Shown: positions 8,425 through 17,560 of the stretch, piece by piece
How the letters are laid out: each line of letters opens with the position of its first letter
Numbering within the stretch: the first letter of the stretch is position 1
Source of the DNA: Bacillus sp. USDA818B3_A
Lineage (GTDB): Bacteria > Bacillota > Bacilli > Bacillales > Cytobacillaceae
Direction of reading: 5' to 3'
Length of the DNA stretch: 64,000 nucleotides
Assembly (NCBI RefSeq): GCF_009928415.1
Contig: NZ_JAABNN010000001.1
Location: forward strand, 206,919-270,918
Translations under genes and position numbers: made by a program
Notes under the pieces: model-generated
Databases searched by the model: none
What the model was told of the DNA's origin: nothing
What the model saw: the letters and a program-made list of their open reading frames with translations, nothing else

Positions 8425-9387
8425 ATGTTTAGAAAGAACTTGATTGTTCCACTGTTGGCTTTATTGCCTGTGCTGCTCCTAAGCGGTTGTGATTCAAAAA
8501 TGGCTGTTTTTGATCCAAAAGGTCCTGCAGCAAGAGAAATCCTTGGCTTAATTAACTGGTCATTAGTTTTAATGGCACTTGTAGTCGTTGTAGTCTTTGG
8601 ATTATTCGGCTATATCGTATGGAAATATCGGGCAACACCTGAGAATAAAGATTATGAGCCGCCTGAAGAACATGGCAGTACCAAATTAGAGTTAATTTGG
8701 ACCTTTATTCCCATTCTGATTGTTATCGCCCTCACGATTCCTACAGTAAAATCTATTTACAAACTGGAAAAAGTTCCAGCTGGCTATGAAAACAAAGAGC
8801 CTATTACGATCAATGTAACTTCTGCCGACTGGAAATGGATTTTCAGCTATCCAGAAGAAGGAATTGAAACAGTCAACTATGTGAACATTCCTGTTGACAG
8901 GCCTGTTAAGTTTAAATTGACATCTGCAGGAACCATGCAGTCTTTCTGGGTTCCACAGCTAGGCGGTCAGAAATACACCATGAATAAAATGGAAACAGAA
9001 TTGATTCTCACTGCAGATGAAGTTGGAGAATATCTAGGAAAAAATACGAACTTTAACGGTCAGGGCTATGCAGGAATGGAATTTACCGTGGAAGCAAAAT
9101 CCGCCCAAGACTTTGAAAAGTGGGTTGGCGAAGTAAAAGATACTGCTCCTAAATTAACGGAGAAAAAGTACATTGAATTGTTGAAACCTACCCATTTAGG
9201 CCGTGAAACCTATGTAGGAACTCATTTAGAGTGGGTTGACCATGGTTCCATGAATTCTAAGACCTATACCAACCCTGAATTATATGAAGTTCATGGTGTT
9301 AAAGGTAAGATTTTCAAAGATGAACAATCATCTGAAGAGACTTCCGACACTTCGAATAATGAAAAATCAAATGGAGGTGAACAATGA
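8425..9387 (+). CDS. qoxA: Cytochrome aa3 quinol oxidase subunit II
   Basis: Subunit II of the terminal menaquinol oxidase. A lipoprotein signal peptide ends in LLLSGC (cysteine at residue 22), two membrane helices follow (about 43-65 and 85-105), then an external cupredoxin domain. The CuA-binding cysteines and histidines of cytochrome c oxidases are missing (QSFWVPQLGG, then GQGYAGMEF), which marks a quinol oxidase. The ATG at 8425 is chosen because GGAGGG at 8409-8414 lies 10 nt before it and inside a longer frame from 8407. The stop overlaps the qoxB start (ATGA). Confidence 0.95.
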   Translation: MFRKNLIVPLLALLPVLLLSGCDSKMAVFDPKGPAAREILGLINWSLVLMALVVVVVFGLFGYIVWKYRATPENKDYEPPEEHGSTKLELIWTFIPILIVIALTIPTVKSIYKLEKVPAGYENKEPITINVTSADWKWIFSYPEEGIETVNYVNIPVDRPVKFKLTSAGTMQSFWVPQLGGQKYTMNKMETELILTADEVGEYLGKNTNFNGQGYAGMEFTVEAKSAQDFEKWVGEVKDTAPKLTEKKYIELLKPTHLGRETYVGTHLEWVDHGSMNSKTYTNPELYEVHGVKGKIFKDEQSSEETSDTSNNEKSNGGEQ

Positions 9388-11363
9388 TGGGCATTAATTG
9401 GCATGATTTCTTTATCGTCGGAAACCCGCTCATCTTAGGTTCCCAGATTGCTATTTTACTAACAATGATTGGTGTAGTAGCTGGTGTTACTTATTTAAAA
9501 AAATGGAAGTGGCTTTGGCGCGAATGGCTAACCACTGTTGACCATAAACGAATTGGTATTATGTATATCTTATCTGGTGTCTTAATGTTTTTCCGCGGAG
9601 GTGTGGATGGTCTTTTAATGAAGGCCCAAACAGCACAGCCAGATATGAAATTTTTAGATGCACAGCATTACAATGAAATTTTTACCACTCACGGCGTTAT
9701 CATGATTCTTTTTGCAGCGATGCCATTATTAATTGGGATTATGAACGTAGTTGTTCCATTACAAATTGGGGCTCGTGACGTTGCATTCCCACAATTAAAC
9801 GCTCTAAGCTTTTGGTTATTCTTTGCCGGTGCGATGCTTTTCAACATCTCATTCGTTATCGGTGGATCTCCGGATGCCGGCTGGACTGCATACTTCCCTC
9901 TTGCTGGTAAGGAATTCACTCCAGGTATCGGAAATAACTATTACGCGATTGCCTTACAGATTGCCGGTATTGGTACCCTGATGACCGGGATTAACTTTGT
10001 TGTCACAGTTTTAAAAATGAGAACTAAAGGCATGGGCCTTATGAAAATGCCAATGTTTACTTGGACCTCTTTTATTGCGTCTGTTATCATTGTGTCGGCT
10101 TTCCCAATTTTCACAGTTGCCCTTGCGTTGATGACTTTTGACCGTATTTTCGGTACTCACTTCTTTACATTAAGCGCAGGCGGTATGGATATGATGTGGG
10201 TAAACTTATTCTGGTTATGGGGACACCCTGAGGTTTATATCGTAGTACTTCCAGCATTCGGTATGTTCTCTGAGATTATTTCAACTTTCTCACGTAAATC
10301 GCTTTTTGGTTATAAATCAATGGTAGTTTCCATTGTCGGAATTGCAGCTTTAAGTATGTTAGTATGGGTTCACCACTTCTTTACAATGGGTTCAGGCCCT
10401 GCAGTTAACTCTGTATTCTCGATCACAACGATGATGATTGCGATCCCGACAGGGGTTAAGATGTTTAACTGGTTATTCACGATGAGAAAAGGCCGTATTC
10501 AATTTACAACTGCGATGCTATGGGCACTTGCGTTTGTTCCGTGCTTTGTTATCGGTGGTGTTACAGGGGTTATGCTTGCGATGGGTGCAGCGGATTATCA
10601 ATATCACAACACCCTATTCCTTGTTGCTCACTTCCACTATGTATTAATTCCTGGTGTTGTATTCGCGGTATTCGGTGCTCTTTATTACTGGTGGCCAAAA
10701 ATGTTTGGTTTCATGTTAAATGAAAAGCTTGGTAAAATTCATTTCTGGTTATTCACGATTGGTTTTAACGTAACATTTATGCCAATGTTCTTCCTTGGAC
10801 TAGATGGTGCGGTACGTCGTTCTTACACTTATTCTGCTGAATCCGGATATACTCCATTATTCGTGTTATCAGCGATCGGTGCGGTTATTTTAGCAGCTGG
10901 TTTTGCGGTTCTTTGCTATAACATTTACTGGAGTGCTAGATATGCAGACCGTAATATTTCTAACGATCCATGGGATGCTAGAACACTAGAGTGGGCAACT
11001 GCTTCACCTGTTCAATTCTATAACTTTGCTAAACAGCCAGAAGTTAAGTCAATCGATGCTTTCTGGTATATGAAAAAGCATAATGAAGGTCTTACTTTGA
11101 AAGAAGAAGAAATTGAAGAAATTCATATGCCTAGCAATTCAGGTCTTCCATTCTATATGGGTGTTATCTTCGGAGTTGCCGGTTTCTTCCTTGTCTTTGA
11201 ATGGAAGATTGCTGCCCTTGTGGCAACTGTCGGTATCCTTGGCGGATTAATCGTACGTTCTTTCGATTATAATGACGGATTCCATGTAAAAGTAGATGAA
11301 ATTAAACAAATTGAAAAGGCATGGCGCGGTAAAGATAAAGGGGTGAACAACCATGTCAGCTAA
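9384..11363 (+). CDS. qoxB: Cytochrome aa3 quinol oxidase subunit I
   Basis: Catalytic subunit that reduces oxygen to water and pumps protons; it carries haem a, haem a3 and CuB. The 659 aa length is normal, with about 14-15 membrane helices. Visible ligands are the histidine of FTTHGVIM for haem a, the CuB-tyrosine motif WGHPEVY, the CuB pair WVHHFF, and HFHYVLIPG for the two haems. The start overlaps the qoxA stop by 4 nt behind GGAGGTG, so translation is probably coupled. It overlaps qoxC by 11 nt. Confidence 0.98.
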   Translation: MMGINWHDFFIVGNPLILGSQIAILLTMIGVVAGVTYLKKWKWLWREWLTTVDHKRIGIMYILSGVLMFFRGGVDGLLMKAQTAQPDMKFLDAQHYNEIFTTHGVIMILFAAMPLLIGIMNVVVPLQIGARDVAFPQLNALSFWLFFAGAMLFNISFVIGGSPDAGWTAYFPLAGKEFTPGIGNNYYAIALQIAGIGTLMTGINFVVTVLKMRTKGMGLMKMPMFTWTSFIASVIIVSAFPIFTVALALMTFDRIFGTHFFTLSAGGMDMMWVNLFWLWGHPEVYIVVLPAFGMFSEIISTFSRKSLFGYKSMVVSIVGIAALSMLVWVHHFFTMGSGPAVNSVFSITTMMIAIPTGVKMFNWLFTMRKGRIQFTTAMLWALAFVPCFVIGGVTGVMLAMGAADYQYHNTLFLVAHFHYVLIPGVVFAVFGALYYWWPKMFGFMLNEKLGKIHFWLFTIGFNVTFMPMFFLGLDGAVRRSYTYSAESGYTPLFVLSAIGAVILAAGFAVLCYNIYWSARYADRNISNDPWDARTLEWATASPVQFYNFAKQPEVKSIDAFWYMKKHNEGLTLKEEEIEEIHMPSNSGLPFYMGVIFGVAGFFLVFEWKIAALVATVGILGGLIVRSFDYNDGFHVKVDEIKQIEKAWRGKDKGVNNHVS

Positions 11364-11958
11364 TGTAAATACAGCTCTACCACTTGAATATCAAACAGAA
11401 CAAAACCGTATGAACATTCTTGGCTTCTGGATTTTCCTAGGAGCCGAGATCATCCTTTTTGGTACACTTTTCGCAACATTTTCGGTCCTTAATGCAAGAT
11501 ATGCTGGCGGCCCAACGCCTCAGGATCTTTTTGAAATAAAAGATGTCATGATTGAAACCATTTTGCTGTTAACAAGTAGTTTTACAATGGGTCTTGCTAT
11601 TTATGAAATGCGTCGCAGCAATCGTAATGGCCTATTATTATGGTTTGTTATAACCCTATTGCTTGGTGCAGGGTTCGTATTCATGGAAGTAACTGAATTT
11701 ATCCATTATGTTCATGAAGGTGCAACATGGACTACAAGTGCCTTCCTATCAAGCTTCTTTGTCTTGCTAGGTACCCACGGTCTTCACGTTAGTATGGGTA
11801 TTGGCTGGGCAATCATGGTTATTATCCAATTACTGCATAGAGGTTTAACACCTGTCACTGCACGAAAGACGTTTATTATCGGGCTATACTGGCACTTCTT
11901 GGATGTTGTTTGGATCTTTATCTTCACATTTGTGTATTTAGCAAGGATGGTGGCATAA
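11353..11958 (+). CDS. qoxC: Cytochrome aa3 quinol oxidase subunit III
   Basis: A 201 aa membrane subunit with five predicted helices that stabilises subunit I. The family pattern is visible in NILGFWIFLGAEIILFGTLF, FMEVTEFIHYVHEG and LLGTHGLHVSMG, ending in YWHFLDVVWIFIFTFVYL. The start lies inside the end of qoxB behind AAGGGGTGA. qoxD begins after a single spacer base. Confidence 0.96.
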   Translation: MSANVNTALPLEYQTEQNRMNILGFWIFLGAEIILFGTLFATFSVLNARYAGGPTPQDLFEIKDVMIETILLLTSSFTMGLAIYEMRRSNRNGLLLWFVITLLLGAGFVFMEVTEFIHYVHEGATWTTSAFLSSFFVLLGTHGLHVSMGIGWAIMVIIQLLHRGLTPVTARKTFIIGLYWHFLDVVWIFIFTFVYLARMVA

Positions 11959-11959
11959 G

Positions 11960-12253
11960 ATGGCTAAAAATACAAAAGGATTTCCTTTAACTCACGTCTT
12001 GGGCTTTATCGCTTCGTTGGTACTTACCTTCGTAGCCCTTTTCGTAGCATTAAAAACATCCCTTCCCTTCAAAACGATTATTTGGGTGATTGGCAGCTTA
12101 GCCGTCATCCAAGCTGCCCTGCAGCTCTTCATGTTCATGCACTTGAACGAAGGTGAAGACGGAAAGTCAAATATCATCAACATCGCTTCCGGAGTATTCA
12201 TCGCATTCGTAGCGGTAGCCGGATCCATTTGGGTCATGTCTTTTGGAATGTAG
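11960..12253 (+). CDS. qoxD: Cytochrome aa3 quinol oxidase subunit IV
   Basis: A small 97 aa subunit IV of the CyoD family with three membrane helices. The family signature is LQLFMFMHLNEGED near residue 60. It completes the qoxABCD order known from Bacillus and is followed by a strong terminator. Confidence 0.95.
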   Translation: MAKNTKGFPLTHVLGFIASLVLTFVALFVALKTSLPFKTIIWVIGSLAVIQAALQLFMFMHLNEGEDGKSNIINIASGVFIAFVAVAGSIWVMSFGM

Positions 12254-12275
12254 TTTTATATTGTATTAATATAAA

Positions 12276-12316
12276 TAAAGGTGACAGGCACCATGCCTGT
12301 CACCTTCTTTATTTTT
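12276..12316 (+). terminator. Terminator between qoxD and pssA
   Basis: Stem AAAGGTGACAGGCA/TGCCTGTCACCTT with a T-rich tail on the plus strand. It reaches into the last codons of the convergent pssA gene and can also fold in the minus transcript. Confidence 0.88.
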
Positions 12317-13010
12317 GTGTTTGTTTTCTTTTTTCCCGGATTAGTTGGTAACCTATGAAGGCTATGTATAGCGGAATCGCGACATAGATGAAGTATGGGA
12401 AGCGATGCTGTTCTTTTTTAAATACAATGTAAATGGCATAACCTAAGAAAAGGGTAATGATGATGCCGTATTTTGGTAAGGGGATTTCCTTTAAGCTCGG
12501 GATTTTAAGGGTACTGACCATTAAAATGCAAAGTAGAAAAAAAGCGACGACAAACATGAATCCAGGCATTTTTAGTTGAAATAAAGTTAACAGGGTTAAC
12601 AAACCACCAGCTGCAGTAATCGGAACACCGGTAAAATACTTTAACGATGATTTAACCGCATTGATATTAAATCGCGCTAATCGATAGGCACCAAATAACG
12701 GGAACAGACCTGCCACTGCCATGCCAATCACGCCAAATGATGAAAAGTATGAATAATAGGCCATCATTGCAGGGGCGACACCAAAGGTCACAATATCAGC
12801 CAAGGAGTCCAATTCCTTCCCCAGCTCGCTATCTGCTCGCAGCATTCGAGCAATCCGGCCATCCATACTGTCGAGCATCATGCCAATCAAAATCAAAATC
12901 GCTGCATTTTTGTAATCTCCCTCTGCTGAATTCATTACCGATAAAAACCCAAAGAATAAATTAGCTAAAGTAAAAAGATTAGGAATACTGTTCCTGATAA
13001 TATCTATCAC
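12309..13010 (-). CDS. pssA: CDP-diacylglycerol-serine O-phosphatidyltransferase
   Basis: Makes phosphatidylserine from CDP-diacylglycerol and serine at the membrane, leading to phosphatidylethanolamine. The CDP-alcohol phosphotransferase signature DSMDGRIARMLRADSELGKE followed by LDSLAD (about residues 47-72) carries the metal-binding aspartates. About seven to eight membrane helices are visible. At 233 aa it is longer than the B. subtilis enzyme (177 aa), mostly through an extra C-terminal helix and a basic tail. It is 17 nt after the PAP2 gene, so the two are probably cotranscribed. No psd gene is present here. Confidence 0.92.
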   Translation of the reverse strand: MIDIIRNSIPNLFTLANLFFGFLSVMNSAEGDYKNAAILILIGMMLDSMDGRIARMLRADSELGKELDSLADIVTFGVAPAMMAYYSYFSSFGVIGMAVAGLFPLFGAYRLARFNINAVKSSLKYFTGVPITAAGGLLTLLTLFQLKMPGFMFVVAFFLLCILMVSTLKIPSLKEIPLPKYGIIITLFLGYAIYIVFKKEQHRFPYFIYVAIPLYIAFIGYQLIREKRKQTQK

Positions 13011-13027
13011 TCCAAAAAATAGTAAAA

Positions 13028-13693
13028 TTAGGCAACTTTCTTATGCCTTTTTCTATTATACCGTTTTTCTTTATAAATTTGGAAAAACAATATCGCAGTT
13101 CCTACCCAAAAAGAACTGGCAAAGTAACCGCCAATAATATCACTCGGATAATGAACTCCAAGATAAATCCGGCTAATCCCAATCATCATGATCATTAAGG
13201 TACTAATCACTATTAACAAGCCTCTTCCCCAGCGATATCTTATATGACGCCAAAGTAAAAAGGTAATAGTGGCATAGACGGTAAAAGCATTCATGGCATG
13301 ACCACTAGGAAAACTATAGCCTCCAGCTTCAATTAAACGATGCAATTCAGGCCGTACTCGATGAAAAAACTGTTTTAAAAGCTGATTGAGGATAGCTGAA
13401 CCAATTACAGCATAGACAAATAAGATGAGTTCCATTCGATGATGAAGGACCTTATATAGGAAGTATAACAAGCACAGGCTTACCACAACGACAAACGGAG
13501 CAGAACCAATAAACGTAAACCCCTTCATCATCTGAGTTAAACTTGAGCTTTCCTTTCCTTGAACAAATCCAATCACCGCACGATCAAAACCAACGATTTT
13601 TTGATCACTAATCCATAATGACATTAAAGAAAAACCAATGACCGATCCTAAACTTATGACAAACGCCAAAACTAAATGTGATTTTAATTTCAT
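13028..13693 (-). CDS. PAP2-family membrane phosphatase
   Basis: A 221 aa integral membrane phosphatase with six helices. The three PAP2 signature parts are complete: KQFFHRVRP, SFPSGHAMNA and SRIYLGVHYPSDIIGG. Such enzymes hydrolyse phosphatidate, phosphatidylglycerophosphate or undecaprenyl pyrophosphate. The neighbouring pssA favours a phospholipid role, but bacitracin-type undecaprenyl pyrophosphatase activity is equally possible. The ATG at 13693, behind AAGGGGG, is preferred over a start ten codons upstream. Confidence 0.9.
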   Translation of the reverse strand: MKLKSHLVLAFVISLGSVIGFSLMSLWISDQKIVGFDRAVIGFVQGKESSSLTQMMKGFTFIGSAPFVVVVSLCLLYFLYKVLHHRMELILFVYAVIGSAILNQLLKQFFHRVRPELHRLIEAGGYSFPSGHAMNAFTVYATITFLLWRHIRYRWGRGLLIVISTLMIMMIGISRIYLGVHYPSDIIGGYFASSFWVGTAILFFQIYKEKRYNRKRHKKVA

Positions 13694-13787
13694 TATTAAC
13701 CCCCTTTGACAGTCAGGATTCATTATAACTATAATATCTCTTACCCTTTAAATTGTATGTGAATCTCTAATTTTCTCTAAATTACAG

Positions 13788-13816
13788 AATAAAGGAAAAC
13801 TCGCCACCTGGCGAGT
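13788..13816 (-). terminator. Terminator of the TerC-family gene
   Basis: Stem ACTCGCC/GGCGAGT followed on the minus strand by TTTTCCTTTATT. Confidence 0.8.
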
Positions 13817-13821
13817 CCCAT

Positions 13822-14607
13822 TTATCCAACATTTGCTTTTTTTGTTTTCCCTTGCTCTTTTGAAAGGAACCATCCAGCTGCTGCTATTCCAATTAGCACT
13901 AAATAAAAACTTACCTTCCATTGTATGGAATGCGCAAAATCCTCATTTAAAACTTCTAATGATGGATGTGATAACGTGTATACGGCAAGTTTTACTCCAA
14001 CCCAGCCAACAATCGTAAAGGCTGCAATTTCAAGACCTGGCCTTTTCTCTAATAATTTTACAAATTGATTAGCAGCAAAACGCATGATGACTACGCCAAT
14101 AATTCCACCCGCAAAGATGACAAGGAACTTTCCTCCGTCAAGTCCACCGATATTAGGCAGCGGGGTGTTGGGAAGGACAACGGCCATGGCTACCGCTGCT
14201 AAAATCGAATCGACTGCAAACGCAATATCCGCTATCTCCACTTTCAAAACGGTCATCCAAAAACCGCTGCCTTTACGTACCTTTGTTTCCTCCGTTTCAT
14301 CCTTCTCTTCTGCTTTTCCTTTGATGACCTTTCGGAAAATATGATTAACAGCCATAAATATTAAATATAGGGCTCCAATTGCTTGGACCTGCCAAACATC
14401 CACAAGGAACGATATAACAAACAAGGAAGCAAATCGAAATACAAATGCCCCGGCTAATCCATAAAACAAGGCCTTTTTTCGTTCTTCCTCAGGCAGGTGT
14501 TTAACCATAATGGCGAGGACGAGGGCGTTATCTGCTGCTAGTACTCCTTCTAAGACAATCAATATTAGTAATACCCAACCATATTCCATCAATAAAGTAA
14601 AATCCAT
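13822..14607 (-). CDS. TerC-family membrane protein, probable Mn2+ exporter (YkoY/MeeF-like)
   Basis: A 261 aa integral membrane protein with about seven helices. The family's charged intramembrane motifs EGVLAADNALVLA and EIADIAFAVDSILAA are intact; the acidic residues are thought to bind metal. B. subtilis relatives YkoY/YceF help export manganese and metalate secreted enzymes. The gene sits directly behind a yybP-ykoY Mn2+ riboswitch, which strongly supports this role over a tellurite one. RBS AGGAGGA precedes the ATG. Confidence 0.92.
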   Translation of the reverse strand: MDFTLLMEYGWVLLILIVLEGVLAADNALVLAIMVKHLPEEERKKALFYGLAGAFVFRFASLFVISFLVDVWQVQAIGALYLIFMAVNHIFRKVIKGKAEEKDETEETKVRKGSGFWMTVLKVEIADIAFAVDSILAAVAMAVVLPNTPLPNIGGLDGGKFLVIFAGGIIGVVIMRFAANQFVKLLEKRPGLEIAAFTIVGWVGVKLAVYTLSHPSLEVLNEDFAHSIQWKVSFYLVLIGIAAAGWFLSKEQGKTKKANVG

Positions 14608-14660
14608 ACAACATTCCTCCTACATAGTTAAGTTTTTTCCAAATACTCCCCAGCGCCATA

Positions 14661-14817
14661 AAAATAGGCCTTTACTGTTGACAGTAAAGGCCTAAAAAAA
14701 CACAGAAAAGACCTTTACAGTAAAGTAAAGGTCTTGCTAACAACGTCATGTTGCCAATAAAGCCGGAGAAATAGATTCTCGAAATGACGACTTTATTGTA
14801 GCAGCTACTCCCCTTTA
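14661..14817 (-). ncRNA. yybP-ykoY Mn2+ riboswitch with terminator
   Basis: On the minus strand the leader begins AAAGGGGAGTAGCTGC, then TCGTCATTTCGAGA, GGCAACATGACG, and AAGACCTTT, the landmarks of the manganese aptamer. A terminator follows at 14661-14697 (AGGCCTTTACTGT/ACAGTAAAGGCCT plus TATTTTTA). The aptamer's 3' stem (14707-14734) repeats the same CTTTACTGT sequence, so the two hairpins can exchange strands. Mn2+ binding would then turn on the TerC-family gene. Confidence 0.95.
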
Positions 14818-14993
14818 AAAAGGAAATATTTAATTACTTATAATATATAAAACTATAAATAAAATGTCAATCTTTTTATTAACGGATAGATTCGATCATC
14901 CTTGAAACATTTTCCTCCATTTAGTTTTAGCCAAGCTTATTATCAGACATACTAACGTAAGGAAAATATCTAGAAAAAGGATGTGTTACCATT

Positions 14994-17063
14994 TTGGAAA
15001 AGCAGAAAAAGAAAAAATCTCATTTTCCTTTTCGCTTAAATATGCTTTTTTTTAGTGTTTTTTTCTTATTTTCCATTTTGATTCTAAGGCTTGGTTTTGT
15101 GCAAATTGTTTACGGTGAAAACTTTAAACGGGACTTGGAAAGAAAGGAAGATATTACAGTAAGTAATCCTGTTCCAAGAGGGAAAATATACGACCGTGAT
15201 TATCGGGTAGTCGTTGATAATGTTCCCAAAAGTGCAATTACTTTTACAAATGTCGGGTTTAGTCAATCGGATATGTTACAAACCGCTAGAAAGTTAGCCC
15301 CTTTTATCGAGAAAAAAACGAATATGCTCACCGAAAGAGACAAAAAAGACTTTTGGATGATGATGTATCCTGAGCGGGCTGATTCCAAAATTACCGCACA
15401 AGAAAAAGCTCTGTATCGAGCAAAGAAACTATCAGATCAGGATCTCTATCAATTTAAACTGAAACGCATCACAGCAGCGGAATTAAAGCAATTAACAGAA
15501 TTTGACCTTGAAGTCTTAGCCATTTATCAGGAGTTTAGCAAAGGCGTAAAGTTTATTCCGGTAGTCGTTAAAAATGAAGGCGTCACTGATAAGGAATTTG
15601 CTGTTGTAAGTGAGAATCTTCAATCTCTCCCTGGCGTTGAAACCACTACAGATTGGGACCGCTCCTATGCGTTTGAAAACACCTTGAGATCTGTTTTAGG
15701 AAACGTAACCAATTCCGGGGAAGGACTTCCTCGAGACCAATTAGACTATTTTCTGGCGAGAGGCTACAGCCGAAACGACCGAGTGGGCAAGAGCCAGCTG
15801 GAAATGCAGTATGAGGATGTCCTGCACGGAAATAAATCAAAGGTGAAAAATATTACTGATAAAGTAGGCAATATAATTGAAACCGAAACGGTGCTGCCAG
15901 GAAACAAAGGTAAAGACCTTGTTTTATCGATCGATATGGATTTACAGATGGCTGTTGATAAAATTATTGAAGAAGAGCTTTGGAAAGCCAAAAGATGGCC
16001 CGGCACCCGCTTAACGGACCGTGCCTATGTCGTCTTAATGGATCCAAACACAGGTGATATTCTAGCCATGTCAGGAAAAAAAATCGTGAAAGATCCAAAA
16101 ACAGGCAGGGCTGAGATGATTGATGATGCCCTTGGCACCTTTACCACTACTTATAGTGTAGGCTCTACTGTTAAAGGGGCAACTATATTGACTGGGTATA
16201 AAACAGGTGCTATATCTCCTAATACTTATTTTGATGATGCTGGAATCAAGATTAAGGACACACCAATAAAAAAATCCTACGCTTATTTAGGCCGGTTAAA
16301 TGAAATTACTGCCTTAAAAAAATCATCTAACGTCTATATGTTTCGTACTGCCATCCGGATTGGAAAAGGTCACTATGAATACAATAAACCATTAAACTTT
16401 TCCAACAAAACGGCCTTTGAGACGGTTCGGAATTCGTTTTCTTCTTTTGGGTTAGGAACAAGGACTGGGATTGATTTACCGAATGAGCAAACCGGTTTTA
16501 AGGGGCAAAGCAGGCTGCCTGGATACCTGCTCGATCTCGTGATTGGTCAATATGACACGTATTCAGCCATGCAGCTGGCACAATATGTTTCCACGATTGC
16601 GAATGGGGGATACCGGATGCAGCCGCATATCGTTAAACAGATTCGTGAACCTGCACGTGAAGGAGAAACGATTGGACCTGTTCTTAAAGAGATTAACCCT
16701 GCCGTTCTAAATACAATTGATGTAAAGAAAGAATGGCTAAGACGTGTTAATTTAGGATTTAAAAAAGTGATGCAGGAGCCTGGTGGAACCGCTTATAAGT
16801 TTTTCAAAGGCGCACCCTATTCCCCGGCAGGAAAAACCGGAACAGCTCAGGCCTTTTATGATGGACCATTACGCAGCCGGTTTGGGAAGGAGCCGCCCCC
16901 TGTCATGAATTTAAGCCTTGTTAGTTATGCTCCCAGCTACAATCCTGAGGTAGCCATGGCTGTGTTAGTGCCTTGGGCGTATGACGGTAAAGATGATAAT
17001 CGTGCAAATCTTAAAATCGGCCGAAGAGTTTTGGATACGTATTTTAAAATGAAAAAGAATTAG
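14994..17063 (+). CDS. Class B penicillin-binding protein (PbpA/PbpH-like transpeptidase)
   Basis: Peptidoglycan D,D-transpeptidase for side-wall elongation. A cytoplasmic basic tail and one membrane anchor (about residues 15-38) lead into the PBP dimerisation domain, with PVPRGKIYDRDYRVVVDN, then the transpeptidase domain with STVK (nucleophile serine about residue 393), SSN and KTGT. No PASTA domains. At 689 aa it fits B. subtilis PbpA/PbpH. The start is TTG at 14994 behind AAAAAGGATG; no better ATG lies near. It is a monocistron with a hairpin after the stop. Confidence 0.93.
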   Translation: MEKQKKKKSHFPFRLNMLFFSVFFLFSILILRLGFVQIVYGENFKRDLERKEDITVSNPVPRGKIYDRDYRVVVDNVPKSAITFTNVGFSQSDMLQTARKLAPFIEKKTNMLTERDKKDFWMMMYPERADSKITAQEKALYRAKKLSDQDLYQFKLKRITAAELKQLTEFDLEVLAIYQEFSKGVKFIPVVVKNEGVTDKEFAVVSENLQSLPGVETTTDWDRSYAFENTLRSVLGNVTNSGEGLPRDQLDYFLARGYSRNDRVGKSQLEMQYEDVLHGNKSKVKNITDKVGNIIETETVLPGNKGKDLVLSIDMDLQMAVDKIIEEELWKAKRWPGTRLTDRAYVVLMDPNTGDILAMSGKKIVKDPKTGRAEMIDDALGTFTTTYSVGSTVKGATILTGYKTGAISPNTYFDDAGIKIKDTPIKKSYAYLGRLNEITALKKSSNVYMFRTAIRIGKGHYEYNKPLNFSNKTAFETVRNSFSSFGLGTRTGIDLPNEQTGFKGQSRLPGYLLDLVIGQYDTYSAMQLAQYVSTIANGGYRMQPHIVKQIREPAREGETIGPVLKEINPAVLNTIDVKKEWLRRVNLGFKKVMQEPGGTAYKFFKGAPYSPAGKTGTAQAFYDGPLRSRFGKEPPPVMNLSLVSYAPSYNPEVAMAVLVPWAYDGKDDNRANLKIGRRVLDTYFKMKKN

Positions 17064-17088
17064 GGTGCAAAATTTGCACCCTCTTCTA
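17063..17088 (+). terminator. Hairpin after the penicillin-binding protein gene
   Basis: Perfect inverted repeat GGGTGCAAA/TTTGCACCC starting at the stop codon, followed by TCTTCT. It is also between convergent genes. Confidence 0.6.
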
Positions 17089-17541
17089 CTACTTACGTAG
17101 AACGGATTTTACCGCCGTTTCAATCTCCTGATAGCTTGTGCAGCGGCAAATGTTCGATTCGAGCCATTCTTTTATTTTTTCATCATCGGCATCAGGATGC
17201 TGCTTGATTAACGAATGACAATTCATAATGAATCCTGGTGTACAATAACCGCATTGAAAGGCAAAATGTGAGATAAAAGCTTGCTGAATGGGTGTGTCTC
17301 GCAGTCCTTCAATGGTCGTAATCTTTTTCCCCTCAGCTTCAACCGCCAGCATTAAACATGACTTCATCGGCCACCCTTCTATTTCAATGGTGCATGCCCC
17401 GCAATCTCCATTTAAGCAGCCGGGCTTTGCGCCTGTCAGGCCCAGATTATTACGTAAAATGTACAAAAGCGTATCCGCAGAGCGGACAGATAACGTATGA
17501 CTTTCTCCATTCACATCCAATCTTACCTTATAGGTACTCAA
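17089..17541 (-). CDS. pucE: Xanthine dehydrogenase-type [2Fe-2S] subunit
   Basis: Small electron-transfer subunit of a molybdenum hydroxylase (xanthine oxidase family). The N-terminal plant-type ferredoxin cluster motif CLNGDCGAC (with a further cysteine near residue 60) and the C-terminal cluster motifs CGYCTPGF and CRCTSYQEI supply eight cysteines for two clusters. The 150 aa length is standard. The start is TTG, behind GAGGTAATTT. It is the last gene of the operon, in the order of B. subtilis pucA-pucB-pucC-pucD-pucE only in part: here Mo subunit, FAD subunit, Fe-S subunit. Confidence 0.88.
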   Translation of the reverse strand: MSTYKVRLDVNGESHTLSVRSADTLLYILRNNLGLTGAKPGCLNGDCGACTIEIEGWPMKSCLMLAVEAEGKKITTIEGLRDTPIQQAFISHFAFQCGYCTPGFIMNCHSLIKQHPDADDEKIKEWLESNICRCTSYQEIETAVKSVLRK

Positions 17542-17560
17542 AAATTACCTCGCCTCCCCC

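Noticed and set aside
13822..14607. Tellurite resistance assignment for the TerC-family gene
   Set aside because: The Mn2+ riboswitch directly upstream points to manganese export instead.
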